Assembly: GCA_905331475.1 (NCBI GenBank)
Contig: CAJNYU010000397.1
Coordinates: forward strand, 1-64,000
Direction: 5' to 3'
Origin: Rotaria socialis
Lineage: Eukaryota > Rotifera > Eurotatoria > Philodinida > Philodinidae
Length of the DNA stretch: 64,000 bases
Shown: piece by piece, positions 12,301-25,314 of the stretch
Layout of the letters: each line of letters starts with the position of its first letter
How positions within the stretch are numbered: the stretch's first letter is position 1
Position numbers and translations under genes: made by a program
Notes under the pieces: generated by a model
Seen by the model: only the letters and a program-made list of their open reading frames with translations
Database searches by the model: none
Told to the model about the DNA's origin: nothing

Positions 12301-15300
12301 GATGTCTATATTTATTTTCGTACTTTAGAACCAAAAATTTCCTACATTACATTATATGACGATGATTTATTTAAAGATTTATCAACATTTATATTTGATG
12401 AAAATGATTTAATTAAATCATCATCCTATCGTTCCTTAACACAACAACAATTAACATTAAATTTAACTGTATTAAAAAAATTAGCAGTACGTACATTAGG
12501 AGAATATCATGAACAAATTGAATATCGTGATCGTGTATTAAGATTATTCTTTAAAATTTTAACAACAATTCAATCCAATGAATTACAATTGATTGCATAT
12601 GAAACGATAGAAAAAATCTTTACAGGCCATCAAAATGATCAATTACGCTCGCGTTTCGTTGATTTATATGTTCAAAAACTACCATTTCAAGATTATGAAA
12701 AATTAAATTTAACGCCACAAATGGCACAAACATTATTTTGTCTGTCAAAATTATCACCGAATTCATTTGACGAACGTCTTTGTGAGCAAATTCTTAATTT
12801 AATTCGAAGGTTGATGCAGACTATTGCACAAACATTTCGCTCGATTGTTGATACACAAAATCAATACTATAAATCGTGTTTGATTCTATTGGATTTATTA
12901 GCAACTTTACCAACTTCATCGAAAAAAATCATTGAATCTTTAACGATGCTTATTTTAAAATTTGATAAACATCTTATGATAGAAGTAAGATATTTAATTC
13001 ATGCAAGAGAACAATTTCATACGAGAACGTGTCCCAACTCAAATACATTGTTTTTTGAGTCGCGATTATCTTTACCATAGTCGACTGTGAATAAGTTTCA
13101 GATACTTGTTCTTATGAATGAAAGAGAAAAAATTGTACCGTTCGAGGAGGGACAGCTCCAACTTGTTACTGTAAAAATTGACTCATTCTCTGAACGGATT
13201 AAATCAAATATATTTCTTCAGAACAAAAACTACATTTAGAATACGTTAGAGATTTCATAAAAGTTTTTATTTTTATTTTTTCTAGTCAAGTAGTGCCTGT
13301 CGTAAATATTTAGTTGAATTATTGATTCGTCATCCACAATTAAGTCTTGATCAATTTATAAATGATGAAAATCGTTTACAAGATTTACAGTGGAGTCGTC
13401 TATTTCTTGACTTATTAAAAAGTTCATCATCATCGAACATTCAAACATTTGTACGCACAAATTGGCTTGATCGTTTTCGTCAAATTCTTAGTGATCATAT
13501 TGTTTTTATTGAAACATCACAAAATATTCCTTCAATCATATGTATAACAATACGTTCATTATCGATATTAGCACGAACCGATCAATTATGGTGGTCACGA
13601 CAACATGAACTTGTTTCACTTCTATTACGTTTATGGCGTTCCAATACATTTCAACAACATTCATTCTTATCTTCAGAACATTTTGATTCATTTTGTACAA
13701 AAGAATTGAATAATGTTCTTAATCTATGTTTAATCTATTATCAGTATCAACCTGAACGCATACGTTTATTACTTGAATTAACACGTATATATTCATCTAT
13801 AGACAAATTATTTTATCCAAAGAAATTCTTTAGTTTTATACAAGATACAATAATAAAAACTTATTCATTAAAATGGAAACGTGATGCATTATTATCATTT
13901 ATATCGTTACGTAATGATGAGTCATATACATTAGAATGTAAATCATTATTTTTCGAATACATTTTATTACCATCATTTACATACGAATTTGAAAATAATA
14001 AAGCACAAATAACAAATGAATTGTTTCAAATCAATGCAAACAATGATGAAACTATTATTGATTTATTCATTCGAACAATGATTGACAAGAAATATCTTCA
14101 TCAAATCAATGATAAATATCGCATTTGTTTATTAAGATTTTTATGTTTATTTCTTGAATATAAACCACAATTAATATGTGACACAAATTCTTCAATAACA
14201 AATAAACGTGATAATGAAAAACTTCGTCGTGTTATGGAATGTGCCTATGAAACATTATCAATGAATAATATCGATTCGACATTTAAATGTCAAGCACATC
14301 TACTTCTTTGCTATATTATATCAAAATATCCTATTGTTAAACGTATAATTACAAATGTTTTTACGAGTTTATTAAAATCATATATTATTGATGCGAAATA
14401 TTTAGTTCGACAAGCAACAGATTTATTAATTCCAGCTATACCAATACGTATGGAAGATGGCAATGAAGTTTTAGCTGAGTATACGAAAAAAATTCTTTCC
14501 GATGATGCTCATGGAAATTTACAATTAATGCATATTATGACTATTATTGTACGACATCAAACAATCTATTTTCATGTGCGATATACATTAGCAAATTTAA
14601 TGATACAATCAGCACAAAGAATAGCTGGACAACAAACTAATTCGATGGAACATAAAAAGTTAGCTATTGATATTATTGAAGTTATTATTAAATGGGAATT
14701 ACGAAAACATAGCGAACAAATAAATGATCAGAAAAATTTTAGTCGATCATTAATTGACATAATGTTTAGTTTTCTTATTAGACATGCATGCCAAATTAAT
14801 ATACCAAATATGATACCGTTATCACAACAGTGTATTAGATTATTTAAAATTGCAAGAAAATATGCATGGCCCAATGTTGATGTTAAATTAACTACATTCG
14901 AAAGATTAATACATCAAATTGTAAGCGATTGGAAATTCGTTGAGTTATCGTGTTTTGTTTTAATACGTAGTTTTTGTTTTTTGATACAGCAGATATGGAA
15001 TAATAGATGCTGAAATCATCGAGTTTCTAGAATATTTGTGTGAAAGACAATACACATAGGTGAAAATATATCGTCACTAAAACATTGTTTTCAGTACATA
15101 ATCATTCTAATATAATATTAGTTTCATAAAATACCGTGAGAACTTGAAAATATCATTTTTATTGCATATGCATGTGACAAAGTTGACCAGCAATTTTCTC
15201 ATCACGCAAAATAAATAAACCCAATTCGGTTGTTATAAATAAGAAAAAAAGCTCTTAAATTTGATAAATCATCATATGTTTATTGAATATATATATATGC

Positions 15301-18300
15301 AAACTATCTCCTGCTATAGTAAGCCAAGGAAATTTTAGTTGAACCCATTTAAAAAATGAACACTTTCAAACCAAACAATATCTATTTTTCTTTCAAAGGA
15401 ATCATCTACTGTGGCTGCTCACAATTCAATTGCTATTGCTATTGATCTTCTTGCATTTCTGATATCAACATTTACCGTCATACAAATAAAATACACTATG
15501 CGTACCCTAAAACGTTCTTTAATAACATGTGTATCAATAACAAATAATCCACGTTTAGTTGAATCCATGCAAAATCTATTTAGTAAACTTATTGTTCAAA
15601 TTCCTATTGAACCACCAGCAGCCATTATTCCTACAACAGCAACAAATACTCAACAAGGATTATCACCACAACTTGTTCAAGCTACATTAGCTTCACTTGC
15701 AACAGCATCAACAGCAATGGGACAAAATCAACAAACAATTCTAACAAATAATTTACCGTTATCATCACATACAATGAGTAAAAGTGAAGACATTGAACAA
15801 TTCTATACGATTATAACGAAAACAATTATTGATAATATGAATAATACACCAACCTCAATTGTCAATACAACAGATAGGTAGGCATTAGTTTATTCTCTAC
15901 AAAATCAGAAAAACAAAAACAAAACGAAAAAGTGAAAACTAGGAGAAGAAACGTTTCGTTGCTGTTGCTATTCTAAACTAATCTATTGACCAACATTTGC
16001 TTTATATGAATCATTTTCTTCTTCGTTGAAATCTTTTCGTGTACATAAATCAATACTTATACCAGATAAAATCGTACTAGCTACGAAAATAGTGAATAAC
16101 GCACAAGATAATGAGAGACAAACGATTGATAGATCTCTATCAATACGTGGATGACGTGGCATAGCATTTCCATCACTTGTTCCATAAATAGTTTTCCAAC
16201 CAGATATTGTTGTCGAATATGATGCAATTAAAAATATTAATAGAAACATTGATAACAACGAAAAAATAAAAAATGTTAAAATTGTTGAATAATTTTCTCG
16301 TTGACCACTTATTATGCCGAATATAGCTGCTGTTATAAATATTAGACTAAATAACAGTGTAGGTGTTGACCATGGCCATATCCAACGATTTTCAAGTTTT
16401 CGATTTTGAACTGTTTCATTCATACCGACTTGGTTTGTTGGATTCATTAAATATTCATGTGATGTATTTGAAGTATTTCTACCAAGATTATTCGAGCCAC
16501 GATAGACTCTTCCGATTTCCGTTGATAGTAAAGTTAAAGAAAAGAATAAAATTAAACAACCAAGTACGATACCAGTAAGACGAAATGAATAAGTATATTC
16601 TGATCGTGCTAATAACGTACGACTACCACCTATATTACCTACACGAGGTTGACCATCAGGTGACCCAGGAAAAAATTGTGTTGTATATTGGTGATAGAAT
16701 GTTTGAGGATGAAAGTTTGTTGCATACATTTGAACGATTTCCTAATAAAAAAAAACAATATATATACAAATATGATTTGTTTGGCTGATTGTTTACCTGC
16801 GATATTCGTGTAAAGAATTGTCTGCTAGTGTATACTAAGAGAAAGATAGAATGAATAAGAGTCGAAGAAAAGTAAAACGAAAAGAGACGAGGAAAGAAAG
16901 AAAGATAGAAAAAGTGTTGATGAGTCCAGACATGCTAAGGACATATTTTGTAGTCATTCATCTGTGACCATTGTCCGATCGATCAACTAGGACAGTATGA
17001 ATTATCATTGTACAAAATGAATGCGCTATATAAATATGCACTTTTAATATCGACATGTACTGTCGTATATGGCTTTTGATAAAAAAGGATTCACATTAAA
17101 GAATATGGTCATTAAATTTAATTAAAAAAAGAAAGAATACATAAAAACCATCTAAAGCAAATTAAAATCAAAAGAAATTATTAAAAATGATTTGTATCGA
17201 ATTGAACACGTTTTTTTCTGGTTGAGATTTAAATAAAAAAAACTCATAATTCATATAAAAAAGTTGACAAAAATAAATGTTTTTTTCAGCGCTAGAACAA
17301 CAATTGGAGCTAATGCAGCAAATGTTTCATCGTCAAGTTTTGTGTCTGTTCATACACTTCCTGTTGCTTTTGGTTATTTAAAAATAATCGAAAAGCAACA
17401 ACCAAAATATGTTGATAAGTTAACATTGCATATCACGAAATTGTTACAAAAATTAATAAAAGATCATACAAGTGCTGGTGTTGATTATAATTCAGGTAAT
17501 GAAAACAATAAATAACATCATGAATATTCTATTCATCGATTCATTTCTTTTTATTTTATTCTAAATAGCATTCACAGAATATATTATCGAATGTTTAACA
17601 CTACTCAAATATCGTATTGGCCAATTAACTAGTGATCTTCGTAAACAATTTATGAATAATTTTTTACCAGTAAGTATTTTGAAATTATATCAATACATTG
17701 CTCTTATAGATATTTACTGTGTAATAGTGTTTTGCTCAACAGATTTCAAATTTCGTTGCCATAAGCGCTGTAAAACTTAGAAGAATATAAGAAAAGAGAT
17801 GATGTGGCGAGAGTTATGAACAAATTACAGAATATTGTAAAATTCGCCGAAGAAAAAGATGATTTGTTCGATAGAATATATAAAAACCACACTACACCGA
17901 TTCCTGTTTGAAAATTCGTATCGCTGAAAATTTTTTATTGAATTGAGGAGTTACCAATTTTTTACAAAATTAAAAAGAAAAAAAAGAAAAAATTATTTTC
18001 TAGTGCTTAATTGAGAAATCATATGATATAAATCTTGTTCGAGCAATCATTCGTCTGGTGTATGATTGGCTTAAATGGCGTGGTGATGTACAATTAGTAC
18101 CATCGTTAAAAGAAAAATCCCAATTACTTCTCAAACTTTTACAATGTATTGATAAAAGTGGACGTTTTCAACAGAGTCAACAACCAACAAATGATAATGA
18201 TTTAACAAATAGTTTTCTTGAACTTATTTTACATGTTTATCAAGAATCAAATTATCGTGAATTATGTATTAAATTAGAAGCCGCATTTATTCTCGGATTA

Positions 18301-21300
18301 AAATCAACAAATCAACAATTACGAAAACAATTTTTTCTTATCTTAGATAAAAATCTAAGAAAAACATTACACGATCGTTTATTATTTATATTTTTATCGC
18401 AAAATTGGGAGTATCTTGGACAACACTATTGGATAAAACAGTGTCTTGAAGTAAATTTTTAAGAAAACAAAATCTTTACAGAAAACAAAAAAAATTTGCT
18501 TTTTATTTTTTCAGTTATTTTATACTTGTGTTTCGCCAACAATTCCATTGTCAACTGTTGATAATCGTACATCGATCTTGCCAGCTTTAACATCAGCTAT
18601 TAAATCTGGTGAATTCTATGATCGATATGATTTTATGATTGACTATGTAAAAGCAAAGAATCCGTCAGCTATAGAAAATGTTGTAATTAGAACTGAACAA
18701 ACTCCTGAAGTACCAATTAAAATGGAAGTTAACGATGAAACATCGGCATATAATCCAGCCTATTCGATCATATCCAATGCTCTGGGTGTTACTGCTATGA
18801 GTACACTTGTAACAAAGTAAGATGAATGTTTTCTTGTTAAATTTCACTTGGCATTCATCTAACGTTAGTATTTTTCTACTAATTCAATCACAAACAATGC
18901 TCTTATTATTCATTTTTATGATGTAATATACTCTGCTCGGTTTTGAATAACTCTACAATCCAAAATATTTACTCCTTTTGTCAGTTTAACTCAGGCAAAG
19001 ACATCATTGAGTGTTTATCGAACGATTGAACCAAGAAATAAGAAAAAATGTTTAACCAAATTTGCACATACAAATATTCAATGTTTTTTTTTGTTTGTTT
19101 TGGAACGTATTCTATTCATCTTTACCTAACTCGATGTGTCTAAATTCATCTTTTTGAATCGTTAAACTCGCATATCTTTAGCTATAGTCAGTTGGACATT
19201 ACTAGAAAAGTATGACTTGTGTTACGGTTTTGTATTGATTGAAAAAGTCATTTAATAAGCACAACATAGTTGGAATCAAGAGAAAAATTTGTTTTCTAGA
19301 TATTTCATACTGCATCACTAGTGCGCGGCTATTTCTATTGTTGTGATTTATTTGTTCATATCGACGTAGTAGAAAATTCTTGCAGTACTCTTTCACAACC
19401 AGATCTAACCGTATCGCTGCCAAAGAAAGAATCACAAAAATATTTTTATGAATTTTATATTTCTTTAGAAAACCACGTTCAACTTCTATCTCTCTAAATG
19501 AATCCAAAGCTAAACATTTTAAACGAACGATATCATTTGAAAACATACGTCGTTTATCAGTTGATAAAGTTCAAGAAAAAGCTCAACGTGACACGACAAA
19601 TCAAACAAAATTAACTGAATTAATTAATGATGAAATTAATTTTCTCAAAAATCTTGCATCAATACAATCAAAACCAAACGACTTATTTGATTCTATTATT
19701 CAATTTTTACATACAAATAATTCTGTTCATATTGATAAATTGGCACATAATCTATTTGTTGATCTTTTACATAAAATTGTCCGTATCATATCAGAAAAAT
19801 ATCGTATTATTTTATTTCAACAAATAATTCAACCATTTTTTGTTAGTGGAACACATTTACAACAACGAGACTTATATCCATATAGTTCATTAAATACTCT
19901 ACTTGAAGCTTTTTATGTTATGTTTAAAAACAATAATAATCTATCCGAATTCGTACCTATTATACGACCAATTATACTTAAATATATTGCTAAAACACAT
20001 AATACATGGCATAGAAGCATACTTTTACTTGAACAATATATATTAGATCAACCACCAACTCAAGGTGAGTTTTTTTGAAAATCCAATTATTGAATGAGTT
20101 AAGTTGTAGTCAGTGAATAAAATCAATATTACTAACAAAAAAAAAACAAGAACCATAAGAAGCCTCCGTATTATTTCGACATGCTCTGCCTAGTACTTTT
20201 CTAAAATAACATCAACATAACATAAAAAAAAGCTTAGTCGTTTATATTGAGTTGAACTCAATCTTTATCTATCTTTGATTTCGCTCTTCGAAGACCATCT
20301 ATAATAATTTTCGAAATTTTAGCAAATGACGAAACGTATATTGAATCATTAAATGCTCTCAGTGAATTATATGAACATCTAAATGAAGATGACTACAACA
20401 TAAGTCTTTGGTTACATCGCCAATTTTCACCAAACATAAAACTGTTAGTTTCCAATGCATTACAATATGAACAACTCGGTCTATTTCAACAAGCACTCGA
20501 CTGTTATACTCAATCAATCAAGCTTGCTGAAACGAATCAAACATCGCCATCATTATCCTCAACATTAAATCGATTTTCTCAATTAGATGAATATTCGTTT
20601 CTTGAACAGCATTGGATAAAGTGCACGAAAGAATTAAATCAATGGGACACATTAACATCATTTTGTAAACAACAAAGTAATCGCGATCATTTACTTTATC
20701 TTGATTGCATATGGAGATCATCTAATTGGCCATTAATGAAGGAAACTCTAGGGCAATTGGATGCTATGTGTAATGGTACGAATATTAATTTAACAAATTC
20801 ATCTATGCAAACATTTCAATTTTTAAATCCAAATCCAACATTAACACAGTCAACAATAATATCAAATATTTTAACAATAAAAGATTTTCAATGGAAATTT
20901 GCATTATATCGTTGTTATTTAACATTATGTTCAACAAATACCGATGATCCATCAATGTATCAAACAACAATGAATATAACTGATCGTTTAATTGATTATT
21001 GTTCATTGAATGCTTTGAAAGAATGGAAACATTTACCAAATTATATATCGAATTCACATTTAAATTTATTACAAGCATCGCAACGTATTATTGAATTACA
21101 AGAATCAGCACAAATCTTGTTAAACATACAAACAAATACAAATAATAATAATAATACATCAACATCGATTATATCGACAACAACAAATGGTAATACGTCA
21201 ACAACAACGACCAATATTCGACAAACAACAAATATTCATGAATTTAAAACTATTGTTAAAACATGGAAAAGTCGTTTACCATTAATTAATGATTCATTAA

Positions 21301-24300
21301 GTTATTGGAATGATATATTTACGTGGCGTGAAATACAATATAGTACAATTAGTTCACAATTTGATAAAGAACTTGGTGGAACAAATATGCCGAGTGGAAA
21401 TAATCTTAATGCTTCAAATCCAAATACGGGACAAGTTCTACTTGGTATTCATGCAATTGCTCAATCAATTACACAATTAGCAAAAATTGCACGAAAACAT
21501 CATATGCCAAATATTTGTATGGAGATTTTATCAAGGTAAATTCAAATGAAAAGAAGATAAATTAAGGATAATTATCGTTTAATAAGATTTTTTTTTTATT
21601 ATGAGTTATTTATATAGTTTCTATTCATTTTACTTTATGAAAGTGACAAAATAACTCAGACAAATATCTAGAATAAAGAATATTTAATTAAGTATTAACT
21701 AAGCTACTTTGTTGCTGGTTGTTGACTAGCATTTTTGAAATCTTAAATCTTAAAATAATTAGTGCCCCCCAGTGTTGTCATCTTGTCGCAGGCTGCTCAG
21801 TGAAGAACGAAATCAAGGATTAGATCTGATGATTTTCATAATATTCAGAAAATTGTTGATCTCTAAAATGACAGATTCAAAAGCATTTGTGTTTATTCTC
21901 TAAATTTTTCATTGCTTTAATTGATCGTTTATTGTATTTTTTTAATTGTCAACTAGAATTGGTACTGTTATACCAAGTGTTCCAGTTGTTGATAGTTATC
22001 AAAAAATTAAACAAATAGTAAAATGCTATTTGGTTTTATTTCCAACTTTATCTCCCAATGATATTCAAGATATATTTGATATTATTGAACAAGCCAATAC
22101 AAAATATTTCAATAAAGATATGATGAGTGAATTTTATTCTTTAAAAGCAATTGCTTATTCAAAATTGAATCGTAGTGATGACGCTCAAAAATTATTTAGC
22201 TGTGCAACACAATTGTCCGACACAAATTTAACTCGTACATGGATTAATTGGGGTGATTTTCTTCTTAAACAATCATCCATTATCAACGATCACGAATCAA
22301 TTATTATTTGTTATTTAAATGCATGTAAAGATCTAACTGAAATAAAAGCACGTTCAATACTGTCAAAATTATTCTATTTACTTTCAAATGATAATGAAAA
22401 TAATAATAAATTATCTATTTGTGTTGAACGTTATTTATCATTGATACCAGCTCAGCATTGGCTTTTTTGGTTACCACAAATAATGAATAAATTAATACGC
22501 AATGAATCAAGTCAATGTATGTTAGCTATATTAAATGAATTAATTCGTACATATCCACAAGCTGTTTATGTACAAATAAAAAAATATTTAAGAAAATTAA
22601 TGGAAAATAATAATGATGAAAAATTAATACCATTAACACCAACAACACCAATTATTGATATTAGTTTAAATATACCATCGATATCATATAGACAACAAGC
22701 GATCACTAATTTAAATCGTTTAGAACAAATTTTACTTGGACAACATCCAACTATTGTACGAATATTAGATATTATCATTGAACAATTAAATACAATCAAT
22801 GAAACTTTACTGGAGTATATTGTCAAGCGTTTGTATCAATGTCAAAGAAAAATTTATGAAGATCTATTTGAAAATAAAAAAGATTTATCGGAAGATATTA
22901 AACAAATCATACAACATTTGAAAGACATTTTAAATAATGATGAAAATCAAGAAAAAAATATGCAACAAATTAAACTACAATTTTGGAATGACTTTAACGA
23001 AAGGTTTGTTAGCAGACATCATATGATATCTTAATGTAAAACTTGTATAAGCTTTTCATAAGATTAAAATAGTTTCTTATTCTATTGATAATTCTACAGA
23101 CATAATGATCGATTCGAAATTGCATAAATTTATTTTGTTGAGATCATTTCACTCAACAATATCATTAGTGTTAGATTTATCAAAACTTACCTTCCACCAT
23201 ATATCTCATTTCAAATGATAGAAAAATAACACGTAGAGAAGAACAATTGAGTTTCCTGTTTTGAAAGATACATTTTGTTTTTATACAAATTCAATATCTA
23301 GACGTATGAACTTTCAAAATACTCTAAAAAGTCTTTTACGGTTATAAACGAAATGATTTTAGTTGACTTGTACAAGATTTCTTGTTTTAGAAGTAGGAGA
23401 AGTTTTTCCTTTTTCTTTGATGTCTTCTTAAAATTCTCTGATCGAATTTTCTCTCTTGCTTATAGTGTACTAAATACTACTCAAATATCTCGAACACTCA
23501 TTCTTTTAATCAGTAAATGGATAACTCTAATGGAACGTCGTATCGAACAGAGTGAACCACGTATAAAATATTTGAATCAAACAAAATATTTACAATTATT
23601 ATCATTCAATTCTCAAATAACTAATGAGATAAGTATGCCTGGTGAATTATGGCATGCTCCTGAAGCTAACTTCTATTTTCGTGTTAATAAATTTTTCCCT
23701 ACTATCGAACGAATATTTAAACATGAACGTTACTTTAATCGTATAACAATTCGTGCACATAATGGTAAAATAATGTATTATCTTTTATCAAATAATTATC
23801 AAACAATATCATGTGATAAACAAAATTCTCAATGGGAATCAGAAGAAAATACATTACAATTTCTTAAAATGATTAATAATATATGTATACGAAAAGAAAA
23901 AGAATTATTAAAACGACATATGCAAATATTTCTACCACATTTATGTACATATTTACCATCGTTACGTTTAATCGAAGATAATCGTTTAACAATGAATTTA
24001 GTTGAAATCTATAATAATCGTTTAATGTTATCAATAAGAAAACATTATGAATTACTTGATGATGATAATAATGGTAATCTATTAGATATTTATCAAACAA
24101 TACAAAATGAATATTTTTCAAATCGAAAATTATTACATCAATGGACATTAAATGAATATTCAAATGCGACTGGATATTTTTCTTTTAGAAAAATTTTTAC
24201 AATATCGATGAGTTTTTATTCAACATTAAATTATATATTTGGTTTTCACATGTATACAAATAATCAATTAAATATACAACGTTCAATAGGAAATATCAAT

Positions 24301-25070
24301 CCATTATATCTTCGATTAAAATATGATTTAAATAAACAAGAAGAAAATATCTTTATAACACCAAATATTGATACATTTATTAATCGTTTTGGAAAAATGG
24401 GACCATTAACAGCAACTATCTTAACAACCTTAACATCATTAGCACAACCGAAATATAAAATTATTGAATATCTAAAGATTTTTTATAAAGAAGATATTCA
24501 TATAAAAGTAATTAGTTTGTTTTGATTCAATCAATTGAAATGTTCTTCCCACTTGAATTTTTTAACTATAATTAGATTCGAGAGAGATTAACACGAGAAC
24601 GAGCCATCCATTGGTTATCTATTTGATTTTTAAATGGGTACAATTGTTATAGAGAATATTTGAGTCACTAGATATTTACAAAAAGTTTGAATGATGAGCG
24701 CTATGATTGTTCACAGGGTGTCTCGAGAAAATTTATTTTCAAATTTTAATTAAAAAATGTGTATCGTCCTTGTCGTTTAGTCTTTCTAAAAGAATTTAAC
24801 TAACATGTTCATTTATTTTCATTTTAGCATCCAGAATTAACACAGAAAGAATGCATTGAATTCGTCGAAAATATTGCTAGTCAATTAGAGACAAAATTAA
24901 ACCGTATGTTTACAAATACGAAATGATTTTTTCTCTATTCTTTATTTTATTTTAATTTAGAATTCACTGATATTGATGTGTCGAAAAGAATAGTTGCTCA
25001 ACTTGTAGAAAATTCGACGGATGCTAATCAACTTTCGCGTCTCAATCCACTTCATTATCCTTGGTTGTAG
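6340..25070 (+). CDS. TRRAP: TRRAP/Tra1, giant PIKK-family pseudokinase scaffold
   Basis: Activator-binding scaffold of the SAGA and TIP60/NuA4 histone acetyltransferase complexes. I traced 27 exons: 6340-6481, 6536-6585, 6645-6755, 7046-7483, 7539-7705, 7756-7852, 7951-8089, 8149-8227, 8281-8476, 8528-8628, 8684-8801, 9127-10404, 10532-10686, 10738-10934, 11609-12984, 13286-14920, 15399-15877, 17290-17495, 17569-17669, 18004-18450, 18515-18816, 19469-20064, 20323-21535, 21957-23003, 23466-24507, 24828-24903 and 24961-25070. All phases fit, giving 3,966 codons including stop (human about 3,860 residues). HEAT repeats fill roughly residues 1-2700. The FAT region (EQHWIKCTKELNQW) follows, then a pseudokinase (ARAHNGKIMYYL, RLIEDNRLTMNLVEIYNNRL) and a FATC tail ending LNPLHYPWL. 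The usual catalytic Asp and DFG are absent (FGFHMY), as in all TRRAPs. The first intron-like acceptor (TTTCAG) abuts the ATG. Longer introns (8802-9126, 10935-11608, 14921-15398, 18817-19468, 21536-21956, 23004-23465) hold nothing I recognise; intron 17 holds another gene. Confidence 0.95.
15983..16729 (-). CDS. Four-transmembrane protein nested antisense in TRRAP intron 17
   Basis: A single coding exon of 248 residues lies wholly inside the 1.4-kb TRRAP intron (15878-17289), on the opposite strand. Four hydrophobic helices can be read: SFRLTGIVLGCLILFFSLTL, TPTLLFSLIFITAAIFGII, a third around ILTFFIFSLLSMFLLIFLIA, and a fourth around SIVCLSLSCALFTIFVAST. The N-terminal tail is Tyr/Pro/Gly-rich and the C-terminal tail acidic. 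The loop between helices 1 and 2 has possible N-glycosylation sites (NTS, NET). The topology resembles tetraspan families such as MS4A, but no family motif proves it. Upstream on the minus strand a splice pair (GCAG|GTAAAC ... ATTAG|GAAATC) suggests a 5' UTR intron at about 16743-16797. An AATAAA signal in its orientation lies at about 15889-15894, only about a dozen bases from the TRRAP exon-17 donor. Confidence 0.8.
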   Translation of the reverse strand: MYATNFHPQTFYHQYTTQFFPGSPDGQPRVGNIGGSRTLLARSEYTYSFRLTGIVLGCLILFFSLTLLSTEIGRVYRGSNNLGRNTSNTSHEYLMNPTNQVGMNETVQNRKLENRWIWPWSTPTLLFSLIFITAAIFGIISGQRENYSTILTFFIFSLLSMFLLIFLIASYSTTISGWKTIYGTSDGNAMPRHPRIDRDLSIVCLSLSCALFTIFVASTILSGISIDLCTRKDFNEEENDSYKANVGQ

Positions 25071-25314
25071 GACATATTAATTATAAACCGGTTATTGTCA
25101 TAGATGAATTTCTTACTTCTATTGTTTGTGTCTGTGTATGTCGATGTACATAAAACACATGTTGTAATGTGTTGAGCATAATACTCGCCAGTTCTACTTT
25201 TTCTTTTGTGTACTCGTTGTTATATTTTGTATAGGAAAAAGAACAAAGTGATTTAAAAAGACAACAATGATATAACATATGATGATTTATGCGGTTTTTT
25301 TGAGATTTCAGATC

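Noticed and set aside
19202-19546. 114-codon minus-strand frame
   Set aside because: Its first part is antisense to TRRAP exon 22, the rest lies in intron; no protein-like features.
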